Assembly: GCF_002250705.1 (NCBI RefSeq)
Contig: NZ_NMVP01000012.1
Coordinates: 310,001-374,000, forward strand
DNA length: 64,000 nucleotides
Origin: Enemella evansiae
Lineage (GTDB): Bacteria; Actinomycetota; Actinomycetes; Propionibacteriales; Propionibacteriaceae
Direction: 5' to 3'
Shown: positions 40,923 through 50,221 of the stretch, one piece after another
Layout of the letters: each line of letters begins with the position of its first letter
Position numbering within the stretch: position 1 is the first letter of the stretch
Position numbers and translations under genes: made by a program
The notes under the pieces: model-generated
Told to the model about the DNA's origin: nothing
The model's input: the letters and a program-made list of their open reading frames with translations, nothing else
The model's database searches: none

Positions 40923-42023
40923 ATGAGCCTCAGGACCAAGCTGAAGAGCCGCAAGGCGCTGGCCGCGATCGCGATCGGCGCCGTGCTGGGCGTCCCTGCG
41001 ATCACCGTGCCCCTGACGGTCACCGCGACCGCCGCCTCCGCGCCGTCGTCGAAGTATCAGGATCTGAGCAAGGAACAGCTCGAGAACGCGAAGATCATCA
41101 TCGCGACCACCAAGAAGCACGGGTTCAGCGAGCGGGCGATGGAGATCGCGATCGCCACGGCGATGCAGGAGTCCACGCTGCGGAACCTGAACTACGGCGA
41201 CCGGGACTCGCAGGGGTTGTTCCAGCAGCGGCCGGTCAGTGGCTGGGGCACGGTGAAGGAGATCCGCAATCCGGTGCTGGCGACCGAGGCCTTCCTCGGG
41301 GTCGCCAAGCACACCAACAACCCCGGGCTGAAGGACATCAAGGGCTGGGAGAAGATGCCGCTGACCAAGGCGGCCCAGGCGGTGCAGCGGTCGGGCTACC
41401 CGGACGCGTACGCCAAGTGGGAGCCGCTGGCGAAGGAGATCGTGGCGCGCAACAAGCCCAAGCCGAGCCCCAAGCCGACGAAGACCACGAGCAAGCCGAC
41501 CAAGACTCCGACGGCCAAGCCGACCAAGACCCCGACCGGCAAGCCGACGGCCACGAAGTCGCCGACCGGCAAGCCCACGGCGACCAAGAGCCCGATCGGC
41601 AAGCCCACCGCGAAGCCGACCGAGACCGGCAAGCCCACCGCGAAACCGACCGAGACCGGCAAGCCCACCGCGAAACCGACCGAGACCGGCAGGCCGACGG
41701 CCAAGCCGACCCCGACGGGCAAGCCGACCGACAAGCCGACGCGGACCGCGACCCCGCGGGAGACCCCGACCGTGGCGCCGCCCACCCTGCAACCGCCGGT
41801 CACCACCCCGCCGGTCACCCAGCCCCCGGCGGAACCGCCGGTGGCCGAGCCGCCGGTCGATGAGCCCACCACGGCGCCGCTGCCGCCGAGCGACGGTGGC
41901 CTGGGTGGCTACCCCGATGCCGAGCCCGTCGGGGACAGCAAGGATCCGGGTGGCAGCGCCACCGCCGGTGACGCCCCGCTCGAACCCGAGAGCACCGGCG
42001 GCCTGGCCAGCACCGGTTCGTAG
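40923..42023 (+). CDS. Secreted lysozyme/transglycosylase-like protein with KPT-repeat linker
   Basis: A 366-residue exported protein: signal peptide (residues 1-40, cleavage near TAASA), then a lysozyme-like domain at 45-175 (ERAMEIAIATAMQESTLRN with the probable catalytic Glu, and GDRDSQGLFQQRP). A long low-complexity linker follows with repeated KPTAKPTETG units coded by near-identical 24-27 bp DNA repeats (41500-41740), then a Pro-rich tail. It ends GGLASTGS without a following hydrophobic helix, so the LAXTG-like end is not a working sortase signal. AGGAGA precedes the ATG at 40923. Confidence 0.82.
   Translation: MSLRTKLKSRKALAAIAIGAVLGVPAITVPLTVTATAASAPSSKYQDLSKEQLENAKIIIATTKKHGFSERAMEIAIATAMQESTLRNLNYGDRDSQGLFQQRPVSGWGTVKEIRNPVLATEAFLGVAKHTNNPGLKDIKGWEKMPLTKAAQAVQRSGYPDAYAKWEPLAKEIVARNKPKPSPKPTKTTSKPTKTPTAKPTKTPTGKPTATKSPTGKPTATKSPIGKPTAKPTETGKPTAKPTETGKPTAKPTETGRPTAKPTPTGKPTDKPTRTATPRETPTVAPPTLQPPVTTPPVTQPPAEPPVAEPPVDEPTTAPLPPSDGGLGGYPDAEPVGDSKDPGGSATAGDAPLEPESTGGLASTGS
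41500..41740 (+). repeat. In-gene DNA repeats encoding the KPT linker
   Basis: Tandem near-identical units based on GGCAAGCCCACCGCGAA and ACCGAGACC encode the KPTAKPTETG linker of the lysozyme-like protein. Such arrays commonly vary in copy number between strains. Confidence 0.75.
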
Positions 42024-42047
42024 GGCCGCCACGAGACATCCGAAGAT

Positions 42048-42083
42048 GCGACGAAACCCCTGCTGCAGCAGGGGTTTCGTCGC
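42048..42083. terminator. Bidirectional terminator (36-bp perfect palindrome)
   Basis: Two 18-nt arms, GCGACGAAACCCCTGCTG and CAGCAGGGGTTTCGTCGC, pair without a spacer. It sits between the convergent lysozyme-like gene and pdxT. The GAAACCCC/GGGGTTTC part provides T-rich sequence on both strands. Confidence 0.88.
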
Positions 42084-42110
42084 AGTTCGGGGGGTTTCGC
42101 GAGCTGGTGC

Positions 42111-42707
42111 TCAACCGGCGAGGCGATCCATCGACCGGGTCGCCAACTCACAGAGCAGCTCGTGCAACCGGGTATCGGAGGACAGTTCGGGATGGAAGCT
42201 GGCCGCCAGGATCCGGTCCCGGCGCACCGCGACCGCCTCATCGCCCCAGCGGGCCAGCACCTCGACACCCGGACCGACCTCCTCGATGCGTGGTGCCCGG
42301 ATGAAGACACCGCTGCCCGCGCCGCCATCGGACCAGTGCAGGGGCAGTTCGGCCGAGGCCAGCTGGCCGCCGAATCCGTTGCGTCGAACCGATACCGGCA
42401 ATCCACCGATCCGGTCGAAGCCCTGCAGCGCGGCACCGTCGCGCACCTCGTCGGCGAGCATCACCAGGCCCGCGCAGGTGCCCAGCACCGGCAGGCCGTC
42501 GGCGATCCGGTCCCGCAGCGCCGGTACCAGGTCGACCTGGGCGCAGAGCCGGGCCATCGTGGTGGACTCCCCGCCCGGCAGCACCAGGCCGTCGAGATCG
42601 GCCAGCTGCTCCGGCCGGCGTACCAACGCCACCTCGGCACCCAGCGAGGCGAGCCGGTCCGCATGCTCGCTGACCGCGCCCTGCAGGGCGAGTACGCCGA
42701 TCCTCAC
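42111..42707 (-). CDS. pdxT: Pyridoxal 5'-phosphate synthase glutaminase subunit
   Basis: A 198-residue class I glutamine amidotransferase that supplies ammonia to PdxS. The nucleophile Cys is in [11 protein letters not shown], the His-Glu pair in [13 protein letters not shown], and the N-terminal [16 protein letters not shown] and [10 protein letters not shown] are signature motifs. The length matches the family (about 190-200). It overlaps pdxS by ATGA, giving equimolar translation of the two subunits of the 12+12 synthase complex. Confidence 0.96.
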   Translation of the reverse strand: MRIGVLALQGAVSEHADRLASLGAEVALVRRPEQLADLDGLVLPGGESTTMARLCAQVDLVPALRDRIADGLPVLGTCAGLVMLADEVRDGAALQGFDRIGGLPVSVRRNGFGGQLASAELPLHWSDGGAGSGVFIRAPRIEEVGPGVEVLARWGDEAVAVRRDRILAASFHPELSSDTRLHELLCELATRSMDRLAG

Positions 42708-43603
42708 CAGCCGCGCTCGGCCAGGCGGTGCGGGGCGGGCAGATCGGCTACGTTGATGCCGACCATCGCCTCACCGAGGCCGCGGGAGGCATCCGCGATC
42801 ACCTGCGGGTCGTCGAAGTGGGCGGTGGCGCGCACGATCGCCTTCGCGCGGCGCTCCGGGTCACCGGACTTGAAGATGCCGGAACCGACGAACACGCCGT
42901 CGGCGCCCAGCTGCATCATCATCGCCGCATCGGCCGGGGTGGCGATCCCACCGGCGACGAAACACACCACCGGCAGCGCCCCATCACGGGCGACCTGACG
43001 AACGAGCTCCAGCGGTGCCCGCAATTCCTTGGCAGCAACGAAAAGCTCATCCTCGCTGGTGGCGGCGAGCTTGCGGATCTCGGAGTTGATGGTCCGCAGG
43101 TGGCGCATCGCCTCGGACACGTCACCGGTGCCGGCCTCACCCTTGGAGCGGATCATCGAGGCACCCTCGGCGATCCGGCGCAGCGCCTCACCGAGATTGG
43201 TGGCGCCGCAGACGAACGGCACCTCGAAGCCGGACTTGTCGATGTGGTTGGCGTGGTCGGCCGGGGAGAGCACCTCTGACTCGTCGATGTAGTCCACCCC
43301 GAGTGCCTGCAGCACCTGGGCCTCGACGAAATGCCCGATCCGGGCCTTGGCCATCACCGGGATGGACACGGTCTCGATGATCGACTCGACGAGCTCGGGG
43401 GCGGACATCCGCGCCACCCCACCCTGGGCCCGGATGTCGGCCGGGACACGCTCCAGGGCCATCACCGCGACGGCGCCGGCCTGCTCGGCGATCCGCGCCT
43501 GCTCCGGGGTGACGACATCCATGATCACACCGCCCTTGAGCATCCGGGCCAACCCGGGATTGACGACGGCACGGGTGTCGGTGGGGGTCTCGAGAGTTGT
43601 CAT
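42704..43603 (-). CDS. pdxS: Pyridoxal 5'-phosphate synthase lyase subunit
   Basis: A 299-residue TIM-barrel enzyme that makes PLP from ribose 5-phosphate, glyceraldehyde 3-phosphate and ammonia. Motifs include [18 protein letters not shown], the Asp and Lys of the R5P site (MDVV and [10 protein letters not shown]), the second Lys in [12 protein letters not shown] and the C-terminal [12 protein letters not shown] at 43603 is chosen by homology; the open frame further upstream is not conserved-looking. CAGGCT ends 6 nt before it, consistent with a leaderless start. Regulation is likely by the divergent MocR-type gene. Confidence 0.97.
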   Translation of the reverse strand: MTTLETPTDTRAVVNPGLARMLKGGVIMDVVTPEQARIAEQAGAVAVMALERVPADIRAQGGVARMSAPELVESIIETVSIPVMAKARIGHFVEAQVLQALGVDYIDESEVLSPADHANHIDKSGFEVPFVCGATNLGEALRRIAEGASMIRSKGEAGTGDVSEAMRHLRTINSEIRKLAATSEDELFVAAKELRAPLELVRQVARDGALPVVCFVAGGIATPADAAMMMQLGADGVFVGSGIFKSGDPERRAKAIVRATAHFDDPQVIADASRGLGEAMVGINVADLPAPHRLAERGW

Positions 43604-43626
43604 GCGTCCAGCCTGCTGCAGCCGAC

Positions 43627-43681
43627 TGGACCAGACCAGATCCAGATATGACCAAGTTGTTTGGTCCAGTACGCTTATGCT
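43627..43681. promoter_or_regulatory. Operator/promoter region between pdxS and its MocR-type regulator
   Basis: In the 84-bp divergent gap, GACCAA-GTTGT-TTGGTC (43650-43666) is a perfect inverted repeat, and TGGACCA (43627-43633) is matched in reverse by TGGTCCA (43662-43668), with an extra GACCA between them. TATGCT (43676-43681) is the regulator's -10 box, 6 nt before its ATG. These are the natural binding sites for a PdxR-like dimer. Confidence 0.55.
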
Positions 43682-43687
43682 GGCGGC

Positions 43688-45052
43688 ATGGTCGCGGAGT
43701 TTCCGGTCACCCTGGAGCGGGGTGGTACGCGGTCGTTGCCCGCTCAGCTGACCGCCGCGATCCGCGGTGCGATCGCCCGCGGTGTCCTCGCCCCCGGTGA
43801 TGTGCTGCCCTCGACCCGGGAGCTGGCGAGCCGCCTCACGGTCTCCCGCGGGACCGTGACCACGGCCTACGATCTGCTGATCGGCGAGGGTTACCTGGTC
43901 GCGGTGGACCGCTCCCGGACCATCGTCAGCCATCGACTACCCAGCGGTCAGCGGGCACCCGAGCCGGACCCGCTGCCACCGGCACACACACCCACCGACG
44001 ACCCGGCGATCCTCGATCTCACCCCCGGACCGCCCGGTGGGACGCCGCTGTCCGACCCGTCCTGGCGGCGCTGCTGGCGACAGGCCAGCCAGCCCACCGG
44101 CGGACGACACCGGCCCGATCCCGCCGGTGAACCACAGCTGCGCGCAGCGATCGCCGAACACCTGCGGATCCAGCGCGGGATGGTCGTCGACCCGGGCCGG
44201 GTGGTGGTCACCGCGGGCGCCCGAGAGGGCATCGGCATCCTGATGCTGTCGCTGCCGAACGGCGCAATCCGTGTGGGGGTTGAGAATCCGGGCTTCCCGG
44301 GACTGCGGAACGCGCTGCGCCGGCAGCAGGCCGACCTGATCGAGGTGGGTGTCGATACCGGTGGCGTACGCCTCGGCGAGCTGCCGGAGGATCTCGACCT
44401 GCTGGTGCTCACGCCGAACCATCTCTATCCGCATGGCGACTCGATGCCGGCCGACCGGCGGTTGGAACTGCTGCGGTGGGCGGTCCGCACCGACACCCTG
44501 TTGCTCGAGGACGACTACGATGCCGAGTTCCTGCACCACCCCGCGGTGGCCACGCTGCACGGCATGCTGCCCGATGCCCCGGTGGTGCATCTGGGCACCT
44601 TCTCCCGGGTGCTCGGTGCGGACATCGGCACCGGGTATCTGATCGTGCCGCCCGAGCTGGTCGAACCGGTGCTGCAGGCCCGCCGCGATCTCGGCCCGCC
44701 GGTCGCGGCGATCACCCAGCGTGCGGTCGCCGGCTACCTCGCCGAGGGCGGGTTGCGACGGCATCTGCGCCGCTCCCGACGGCTGATCGAGACCAACGCC
44801 GAGCGGGTGATCGCCGCCCTGGAAGGAATCGCGGGCGTCGAGGTGGTCGGCGCGATGGCGGTCATCGCGCTGGACCGAGAGCGTGCCGATGCGGTCCGGG
44901 CGGCCTGCCTGGCGAAGCGGGTACGCCTCGGCGACGCCCGCGGTCGGTGGGTCGGTGCGGGGCCGGCCGGGATCACGCTCGGCCTGGGCGTACCGGACCG
45001 GGAACTCCACCGGGGCCTGCGGGTGCTGCGCCGCGCGCTGCGGGAGGCGTGA
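43688..45052 (+). CDS. pdxR: PdxR-like MocR-family regulator with altered PLP site
   Basis: A 454-residue GntR/aminotransferase fusion. The winged helix is at residues 15-75 ([25 protein letters not shown]). The aminotransferase-like domain has [12 protein letters not shown] but carries Arg in [18 protein letters not shown], where the family has the Schiff-base Lys (GTFSK), and it also lacks the following LRLGY arginine. Divergent from pdxST, it should regulate vitamin B6 synthesis, but without covalent PLP binding its sensing must differ from known PdxR. ATG at 43688 follows TATGCT by 6 nt. Confidence 0.87.
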   Translation: MVAEFPVTLERGGTRSLPAQLTAAIRGAIARGVLAPGDVLPSTRELASRLTVSRGTVTTAYDLLIGEGYLVAVDRSRTIVSHRLPSGQRAPEPDPLPPAHTPTDDPAILDLTPGPPGGTPLSDPSWRRCWRQASQPTGGRHRPDPAGEPQLRAAIAEHLRIQRGMVVDPGRVVVTAGAREGIGILMLSLPNGAIRVGVENPGFPGLRNALRRQQADLIEVGVDTGGVRLGELPEDLDLLVLTPNHLYPHGDSMPADRRLELLRWAVRTDTLLLEDDYDAEFLHHPAVATLHGMLPDAPVVHLGTFSRVLGADIGTGYLIVPPELVEPVLQARRDLGPPVAAITQRAVAGYLAEGGLRRHLRRSRRLIETNAERVIAALEGIAGVEVVGAMAVIALDRERADAVRAACLAKRVRLGDARGRWVGAGPAGITLGLGVPDRELHRGLRVLRRALREA

Positions 45053-45055
45053 CGA

Positions 45056-45098
45056 ATACCTCTCGACACGGGCGCGGGGCGCCCTACTCGAGGTACGC
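45056..45098. repeat. Dispersed palindromic repeat (short form)
   Basis: Arms TACCTCTCGACACG and CTACTCGAGGTACG surround a GGCGC/GCGCC core. It fills the convergent junction between the pdxR-like gene and argS. Confidence 0.75.
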
Positions 45099-45100
45099 GG

Positions 45101-46735
45101 TCACATCCGCTCGGGGGCGATGATGCCGAGCAGGTCGAGGCCGCGGGCGAGCACGTCGCGGGTGGCCTGCACCAGCCCGAGCCGCGAGGACCGCACCGGG
45201 TCCTCGGACTTCAGCACCGGGCAGTTCTCGTAGAACACAGAATAACCGCTGGCCAGCTCGAACAGGTAGCTGCACAGTTTGTGCGGCTGCAGGTTTTCCG
45301 CCAGTTCGGCCACCACCTCGCCGAAGCGGGACAGGTTCAGCGCGAGCTGCTGCTCGGCCGGCTCGTCGAGCACGGTGATCGGGCCGACCTGGTATCCCCG
45401 AGCCGCGGCCTCGCGCAGGATCGAGCAGCAGCGGGAGTGGGCGTACTGCAGGTAGGGCCCGGTGTCGCCCTGGGTCCTGGTCATCCGCACGGGGTCGAAG
45501 ACGTAGTCCTTCTGCAGCCCCGAGGACAGGTCCGCGTACTTGATCGCGGCCAGCGCGATCTCCGGCGCGGCATTCTGCTCGGCGGCATCGAGCAGGTCGA
45601 CCAGCTTGGCCGCCGACCCGTCGCGGGACTTCAACGGCTTGCCGTCCTCGCCGAGCACCATCCCGTAACCGATGTGCTCGGCTCGCACGGTGTCCGGCAA
45701 CCAGCCGGCCTTCCGGGCGGCGGCGAAGACCTGCCGGAAGTGCCCGGACTGCCGGGCATCGGTGACATAGATGATCCGGTCGGCGTGCAACTCGCGCACC
45801 CGGCGCCGGATCGCGGCCAGGTCGGTGGTGGCGTACCCGTAACCGCCGTCACTCTTGCGGACGATGAGCGGCGCGTCGAAGCCGTCGACGAAGACGCAGA
45901 GCGCGCCGTTGTCGATGACCGCGACCCCGTTGGCCTCCAGCTCGTCGCAGACCGCGGCCAGGTCGTCGTTGTAGGTCGACTCGCCGGCCAGATCCTTGTC
46001 GGTCAACAAGACGTTCATCCGGGCGTACGCGTCGTTGAAGCCCTGCTTGGAGATCTCCAGCAACTGCCGCCAGATCGCCAGCGACTGCTCATCGCCGCCC
46101 TGGAAGATCGCGACCCGCGCCCGGGCCCGGGTCGCGAACTCCGGATCGGTCTTGAAGTGCGCCGCGGCCCGCTTGTAGAGCGCATCGGCGGCGGCCAGAT
46201 CGAGCTCGGCCGCCTCGATGCCCTCATCCAGGATCTGCTCGATCAGCATCCCGAACTGGGTGCCCCAGTCGCCGATGTGGTTCTGCGGGATGACGGTGTC
46301 CCCGGTCGCGGTCAGCACCCGGTTGAAGCAGTCGCCGATGATCGTGGTGCGCAGGTGACCGACGTGCATCTGCTTGGCCACATTCGGCGCGGAATAGTCG
46401 ATCACCACCCGCTGCGGATCATCGGTCGCCACGATCCCGACCTGCGGATCGGTGAGCACGGCCTCAGCGGCACCGGCGAGCACCTCGTTGCGGAGCCGGA
46501 AGTTGATGAAGCCCGGTCCGGCGATCTCCGGCGGCTCGCACAGATCGCCGACCTCGAGCTCGTCGACGATCCGCTGCGCCACCTCGCGAGGGGGCCTGCC
46601 CTCGGACTTCGCCAGCCGCAACGCTACGTTGGACTGGAAGTGACCGAACTGCGGCTTGGTCGCGGCGCGCAGCTCGGGGTCGATCCCGGCTACGGCAGCG
46701 ACACGGGCATTCAGTTCGGAAGGCAGGGAGGACAT
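45101..46735 (-). CDS. argS: Arginyl-tRNA synthetase
   Basis: A 544-residue class I aminoacyl-tRNA synthetase charging tRNA-Arg. The HIGH-equivalent is SAPNVAKQMHVGHLRTTIIGD, the KMSKS position is GKPLKSRDGS, and the C-terminal DALR-type anticodon-binding domain ends in VLARGLDLLGIIAPERM. Start choice: ATG at 46735 has GGAGG only 2 nt upstream; ATG at 46744 in the same frame is a close alternative that has no ribosome site. The large open frame upstream of that is not coding. It is the only synthetase in the window and is essential. Confidence 0.95.
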   Translation of the reverse strand: MSSLPSELNARVAAVAGIDPELRAATKPQFGHFQSNVALRLAKSEGRPPREVAQRIVDELEVGDLCEPPEIAGPGFINFRLRNEVLAGAAEAVLTDPQVGIVATDDPQRVVIDYSAPNVAKQMHVGHLRTTIIGDCFNRVLTATGDTVIPQNHIGDWGTQFGMLIEQILDEGIEAAELDLAAADALYKRAAAHFKTDPEFATRARARVAIFQGGDEQSLAIWRQLLEISKQGFNDAYARMNVLLTDKDLAGESTYNDDLAAVCDELEANGVAVIDNGALCVFVDGFDAPLIVRKSDGGYGYATTDLAAIRRRVRELHADRIIYVTDARQSGHFRQVFAAARKAGWLPDTVRAEHIGYGMVLGEDGKPLKSRDGSAAKLVDLLDAAEQNAAPEIALAAIKYADLSSGLQKDYVFDPVRMTRTQGDTGPYLQYAHSRCCSILREAAARGYQVGPITVLDEPAEQQLALNLSRFGEVVAELAENLQPHKLCSYLFELASGYSVFYENCPVLKSEDPVRSSRLGLVQATRDVLARGLDLLGIIAPERM

Positions 46736-46874
46736 GACCTCCATTGTTCCATGACGTACCACCCGGTCAGGATTTTTTGTCCGGTCCGGGAATGAAACCG
46801 CGGTCGCCCGTGCTGTCCCTCGGGTACGCCACCAGCGGCTGCGGCGGACAACCCCATACGAATCGGAGGAACTG

Positions 46875-47702
46875 ATGACGAACGTGCCCACGATCACCCT
46901 CAATGACGGCCACACCATCCCCCAGCTCGGTTTCGGGGTCTGGCAGGTGTCCACCGAGGACATCGTGCCGGCGGTCCGCAAGGCCCTCGAGGTCGGTTAC
47001 CGGCACATCGACACGGCCGCGATCTATGGCAACGAGGAGGGTGTCGGCCAGGCGATCAAGGAGTCCGGGATCCCCCGTGACCAGCTCTTCGTGACCACCA
47101 AGCTGTGGAACGACCGGCACGGTGATGTCCGTGCCGCGATCACCGAGAGCCTGGGCAAGCTCGGCCTGGACTACCTCGATCTCTACCTGACCCACTGGCC
47201 GGTGCCGCAGCAGAACAAGTACCTCGATGCCTGGCTGGCGATGGAGGAGGCCCAGCGCGACGGCCTGACCCGCAGCATCGGCGTCTCGAACCACCAGCGC
47301 GAGCACCTGGAGCTGATCCTGGACAAGGGCACCGTCACCCCGGCGGTGAACCAGATCGAGGTGCATCCGACCCTCACCCAGGACGCGATGGTCGACTTCG
47401 ACAAGAGCAAGGGCATCGTCACCGAGGCGTGGTCGCCGCTCGGCCAGGCCAAGGATCTGGAGAACCCGGTGATCACCGAGCTGGCTGAGCAGCTGGGGCG
47501 TACGCCGGCCCAGGTGATCCTGCGCTGGCACCTGCAGCGCGGCCTGGTGGTGTTCCCCAAGTCGGTCACCCCGAAGCGGATCGAGGAGAACTTCGACGTC
47601 TTCGGCTTCGAGCTGGACGATGCGGCGATGCAGAAGATCGCCGGCCTGGACGACAGCAACCGGATCGGCCCGGACCCCGACACCTTCAACGTCGGCGCCT
47701 GA
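46875..47702 (+). CDS. Aldo/keto reductase
   Basis: A 275-residue NADPH-dependent reductase of the AKR5-like group. The tetrad lies in HIDTAAIYGNEEGVG (Asp, Tyr), FVTTKLWNDRHGD (Lys) and LYLTHWPVP (His). The cofactor motif is FPKSVTPKRIEENFDVF. GGAGG at 6-nt spacing precedes the ATG at 46875. It is divergent from argS. Typical substrates are methylglyoxal-like aldehydes or 2,5-diketogluconate, and the exact one cannot be inferred. Confidence 0.92.
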   Translation: MTNVPTITLNDGHTIPQLGFGVWQVSTEDIVPAVRKALEVGYRHIDTAAIYGNEEGVGQAIKESGIPRDQLFVTTKLWNDRHGDVRAAITESLGKLGLDYLDLYLTHWPVPQQNKYLDAWLAMEEAQRDGLTRSIGVSNHQREHLELILDKGTVTPAVNQIEVHPTLTQDAMVDFDKSKGIVTEAWSPLGQAKDLENPVITELAEQLGRTPAQVILRWHLQRGLVVFPKSVTPKRIEENFDVFGFELDDAAMQKIAGLDDSNRIGPDPDTFNVGA

Positions 47703-47819
47703 TCCTTCCCCACCGAGCCCCCTGCTCCTCGAGCGGGGGGCTCGGCACGTGTGGGAAGCGGGGGTGCGCCACAGGTTCGCGCCCCGAACGGCACAGATCA
47801 ATCGAACCGGGAGGTTCTC

Positions 47820-49184
47820 TTGGCCACGGCGTGGCTGCTGTTGGCGCTGGTCATCGTCCTGATCGCGCTCTGTGGATTCTTCGTGATGGCGGAGTTCGCG
47901 CTCGTCACCGTCGATCGCCCGGCGGTCCGACGGGCCGCCGAGCAGGGTGACCGCCGAGCGGAATCGGTGCAGCGGGCCCTGGGCACGCTGTCCACCCAGC
48001 TGTCGGGCTGCCAGCTCGGTATCACCATCACCAGTCTGGTGATCGGTCTGATCGCCGAACCATCGGTCGCCGAACTGCTTCGGCCGGTGCTGCACGGCCT
48101 CGGGCTCGGCGAGGGGGTGGCCACCCCGATCTCGTTCGGCCTGGCCTTCGTGCTGGCGACGCTGGCCCAGATGGTGTTCTCCGAACTGGTACCGAAGAAC
48201 TGGGCGCTCGCCGAACCGCTGCGACTGGCGCGCTGGATCGCCACCCCGCAGCTCGCCTTCGTCGCCGTCACCCGGCCGCTGCTGCGGTTCTTCAACGGCA
48301 CCGCGAATGCGGTGGTCCGGCTGTTCGGGGTCACCCCGGCGGAGGAGCTGGCGTCCGGGCATTCCCCGCAGGAGTTGAGCGCGCTGGCGTACCGGTCCGC
48401 CCGCGAGGGCACCCTGCATCCGGCCCTTGCCGAACACATGCAGCAGACCGCCGAACTCGGGCAGCGGTTCGCCGCCGATGCGATGACCCCGCGGGCCCGG
48501 GCCGATTTCCTGGACGCGACCGTGCCGGTGAACCGCTTGCTCGCCGCCGCCCGGCGTACCGGTCACTCCCGCTTCCCGGTGATCGGGGAGGACGCCGACG
48601 ACGTGATCGGCGCCGCGCACTTCCGCGATGCGCTGGCCGTGCCGGCGGAGGATCGGGACCGGGTACGCCTCGGCGAGATCGTCCGCACGGTGCCGGCGGT
48701 GCCGGCATCGATGCCCCTGGACAACGTGCTCGGCCAACTGCGCGGTGGGTTGCAGCTCGCGATCGTCATCGATGAATACGGCGGCACCGACGGCATCATC
48801 ACCCTGGAGGACCTGATGGAGGAGCTCGTCGGCGAGATCACCGACGAACAGGACCGCCCGCAGGACCAGATCACCGAACTCGGCCCCGGCCACTGGGTGC
48901 TCTCCGGCCTGGTGCGCCCGGACGAGGTGCGCCGCCTGATCGGATTGGAGCTGCCCGAAGGGCTGGCCAGCGAGACCCTCGGCGGGCTGATCACCGAACG
49001 GTTGGAGCGGTTCAGCCAGGTCGGTGACACCGTCGAGGCGACCGGCCGCGACCACGCCCATCCCGACGCCGACGGCATCTCCCCCGAGGTGCCGGTGCTG
49101 CTCACCGTCCGTCGGTTGGACGGCCGCCGGGTGGCCGAGGCGGAGCTCGAGGTGCTGCCGGATCCGGAGGACGCCGATGAGTGA
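47820..49184 (+). CDS. CNNM/CorC-type (hemolysin C family) membrane protein, first copy
   Basis: A 454-residue protein: a DUF21/CNNM transmembrane domain of about four helices (residues 1-190, with the [12 protein letters not shown] and [10 protein letters not shown] motifs), a CBS pair ([14 protein letters not shown] ... [35 protein letters not shown] abbreviated) and a C-terminal CorC_HlyC transporter-associated domain. Such proteins are linked to Mg2+ or Co2+ efflux. TTG at 47820 is supported by GGGAGG 5 nt upstream. It overlaps the second copy by 8 bp. Confidence 0.88.
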   Translation: MATAWLLLALVIVLIALCGFFVMAEFALVTVDRPAVRRAAEQGDRRAESVQRALGTLSTQLSGCQLGITITSLVIGLIAEPSVAELLRPVLHGLGLGEGVATPISFGLAFVLATLAQMVFSELVPKNWALAEPLRLARWIATPQLAFVAVTRPLLRFFNGTANAVVRLFGVTPAEELASGHSPQELSALAYRSAREGTLHPALAEHMQQTAELGQRFAADAMTPRARADFLDATVPVNRLLAAARRTGHSRFPVIGEDADDVIGAAHFRDALAVPAEDRDRVRLGEIVRTVPAVPASMPLDNVLGQLRGGLQLAIVIDEYGGTDGIITLEDLMEELVGEITDEQDRPQDQITELGPGHWVLSGLVRPDEVRRLIGLELPEGLASETLGGLITERLERFSQVGDTVEATGRDHAHPDADGISPEVPVLLTVRRLDGRRVAEAELEVLPDPEDADE

Positions 49185-50220
49185 CGGTCTGGCGATCGCC
49201 CTGGCGGTGCTTTTCCTGCTGGGCAACGCATTCTTCGTGGGAGCGGAGTTCTCCCTGGTCGCGGCGCGGCGTACCCCGATCGAGGAGGCCGCCGCGCACG
49301 GGCGCCCCGGTGCCCGCTGGACGGTGCGGGCGATGGATCGCGTCTCGACGATGATGGCCGGCGCCCAGCTCGGCATCACGGTCTGCTCGCTGGCGCTGGG
49401 CGCGCTCGGTGAACCGGCCATCGCCCATCTGCTCACCCCACTGTTCGAGCTGGTGCACCTGCCGGAGGGGTTGATGCATCCGGTGTCGCTGGTGATCTCG
49501 ATGGCGGTCGTGGTCTATCTGCACATGGTGCTCGGCGAGATGGTGCCGAAGAATCTGGCGATCGCCGGGCCGGAACGGGTGGCGCTGCTGCTCGGACCGC
49601 CGATGTATCTGATCTGTCTGGCCCTGCGCCCGGTGCTCTGGTTGCTGAACGCGATCGCCAACGGTGTCCTGAAACTGCTCAAGGTGAAACCCACCGAGGA
49701 GGTCTCCTCCACCGTCAGCGTCGAGGACGTGCCGGGATATCTGGAGGAGTCGCACGAACGCGGTCTGCTGGAGGACACTGAGCATCAGCTGATGGCCGGC
49801 GCCCTGACGATGAACAGCGGCCGGGTCGCCGAGGTGACGATCCCGGTCGAGCAGATCATCGCGCTCGACGAATCCGACACGGTTGCCGAGGCCGAGGAGA
49901 CCTGCGTCCGATTCGGCCACTCCCGGTTCCCGGTCCGCGGCGAGACCGGCTGGGTCGGATATGTGCATCTGAAGGATCTGCTCGATCCGACGCTCGATCC
50001 CGATCGCACGCTGCCGAGGGCGGCGATCCGGGAGCTGGTTCGGGTGTCGAGCGGTGCGACCCTGCTCGAGGCGTTGCGCCCGATGCAGCGCAGCGGCGCG
50101 CACCTGGCCGCGGTCACCGACGCGGAGAACGGTGAACCGGTCGGCTGGGTGATGCTCGAGGATGTGATGGAGACCATGATCGGAACCGTGTCCGAGGACG
50201 CCGAGCAGCAGAGGAAATGA
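49177..50220 (+). CDS. CNNM/CorC-type (hemolysin C family) membrane protein, second copy
   Basis: A 347-residue paralogue of the preceding protein, with the CNNM domain ([17 protein letters not shown] and [13 protein letters not shown]) and a CBS pair ([20 protein letters not shown] ... [14 protein letters not shown]) but without the C-terminal CorC_HlyC domain. Paired long and short CNNM genes of this order are standard in actinobacteria and probably form a heterodimer. GGAGG is 6 nt before the ATG at 49177. Confidence 0.88.
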   Translation: MSDGLAIALAVLFLLGNAFFVGAEFSLVAARRTPIEEAAAHGRPGARWTVRAMDRVSTMMAGAQLGITVCSLALGALGEPAIAHLLTPLFELVHLPEGLMHPVSLVISMAVVVYLHMVLGEMVPKNLAIAGPERVALLLGPPMYLICLALRPVLWLLNAIANGVLKLLKVKPTEEVSSTVSVEDVPGYLEESHERGLLEDTEHQLMAGALTMNSGRVAEVTIPVEQIIALDESDTVAEAEETCVRFGHSRFPVRGETGWVGYVHLKDLLDPTLDPDRTLPRAAIRELVRVSSGATLLEALRPMQRSGAHLAAVTDAENGEPVGWVMLEDVMETMIGTVSEDAEQQRK

Positions 50221-50221
50221 C

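Noticed and set aside
40119..42032. Very long minus-strand open frame (637 codons) opposite the lysozyme-like protein gene and the response regulator gene
   Set aside because: It mirrors the low-complexity KPT linker (Gly/Leu/Arg-rich repeats), has no domain, and lies antisense to two well-supported genes.
46767..49436. 889-codon minus-strand open frame
   Set aside because: It is antisense to an aldo/keto reductase and both CNNM genes, which have clear family motifs; no domain is visible in the antisense frame.
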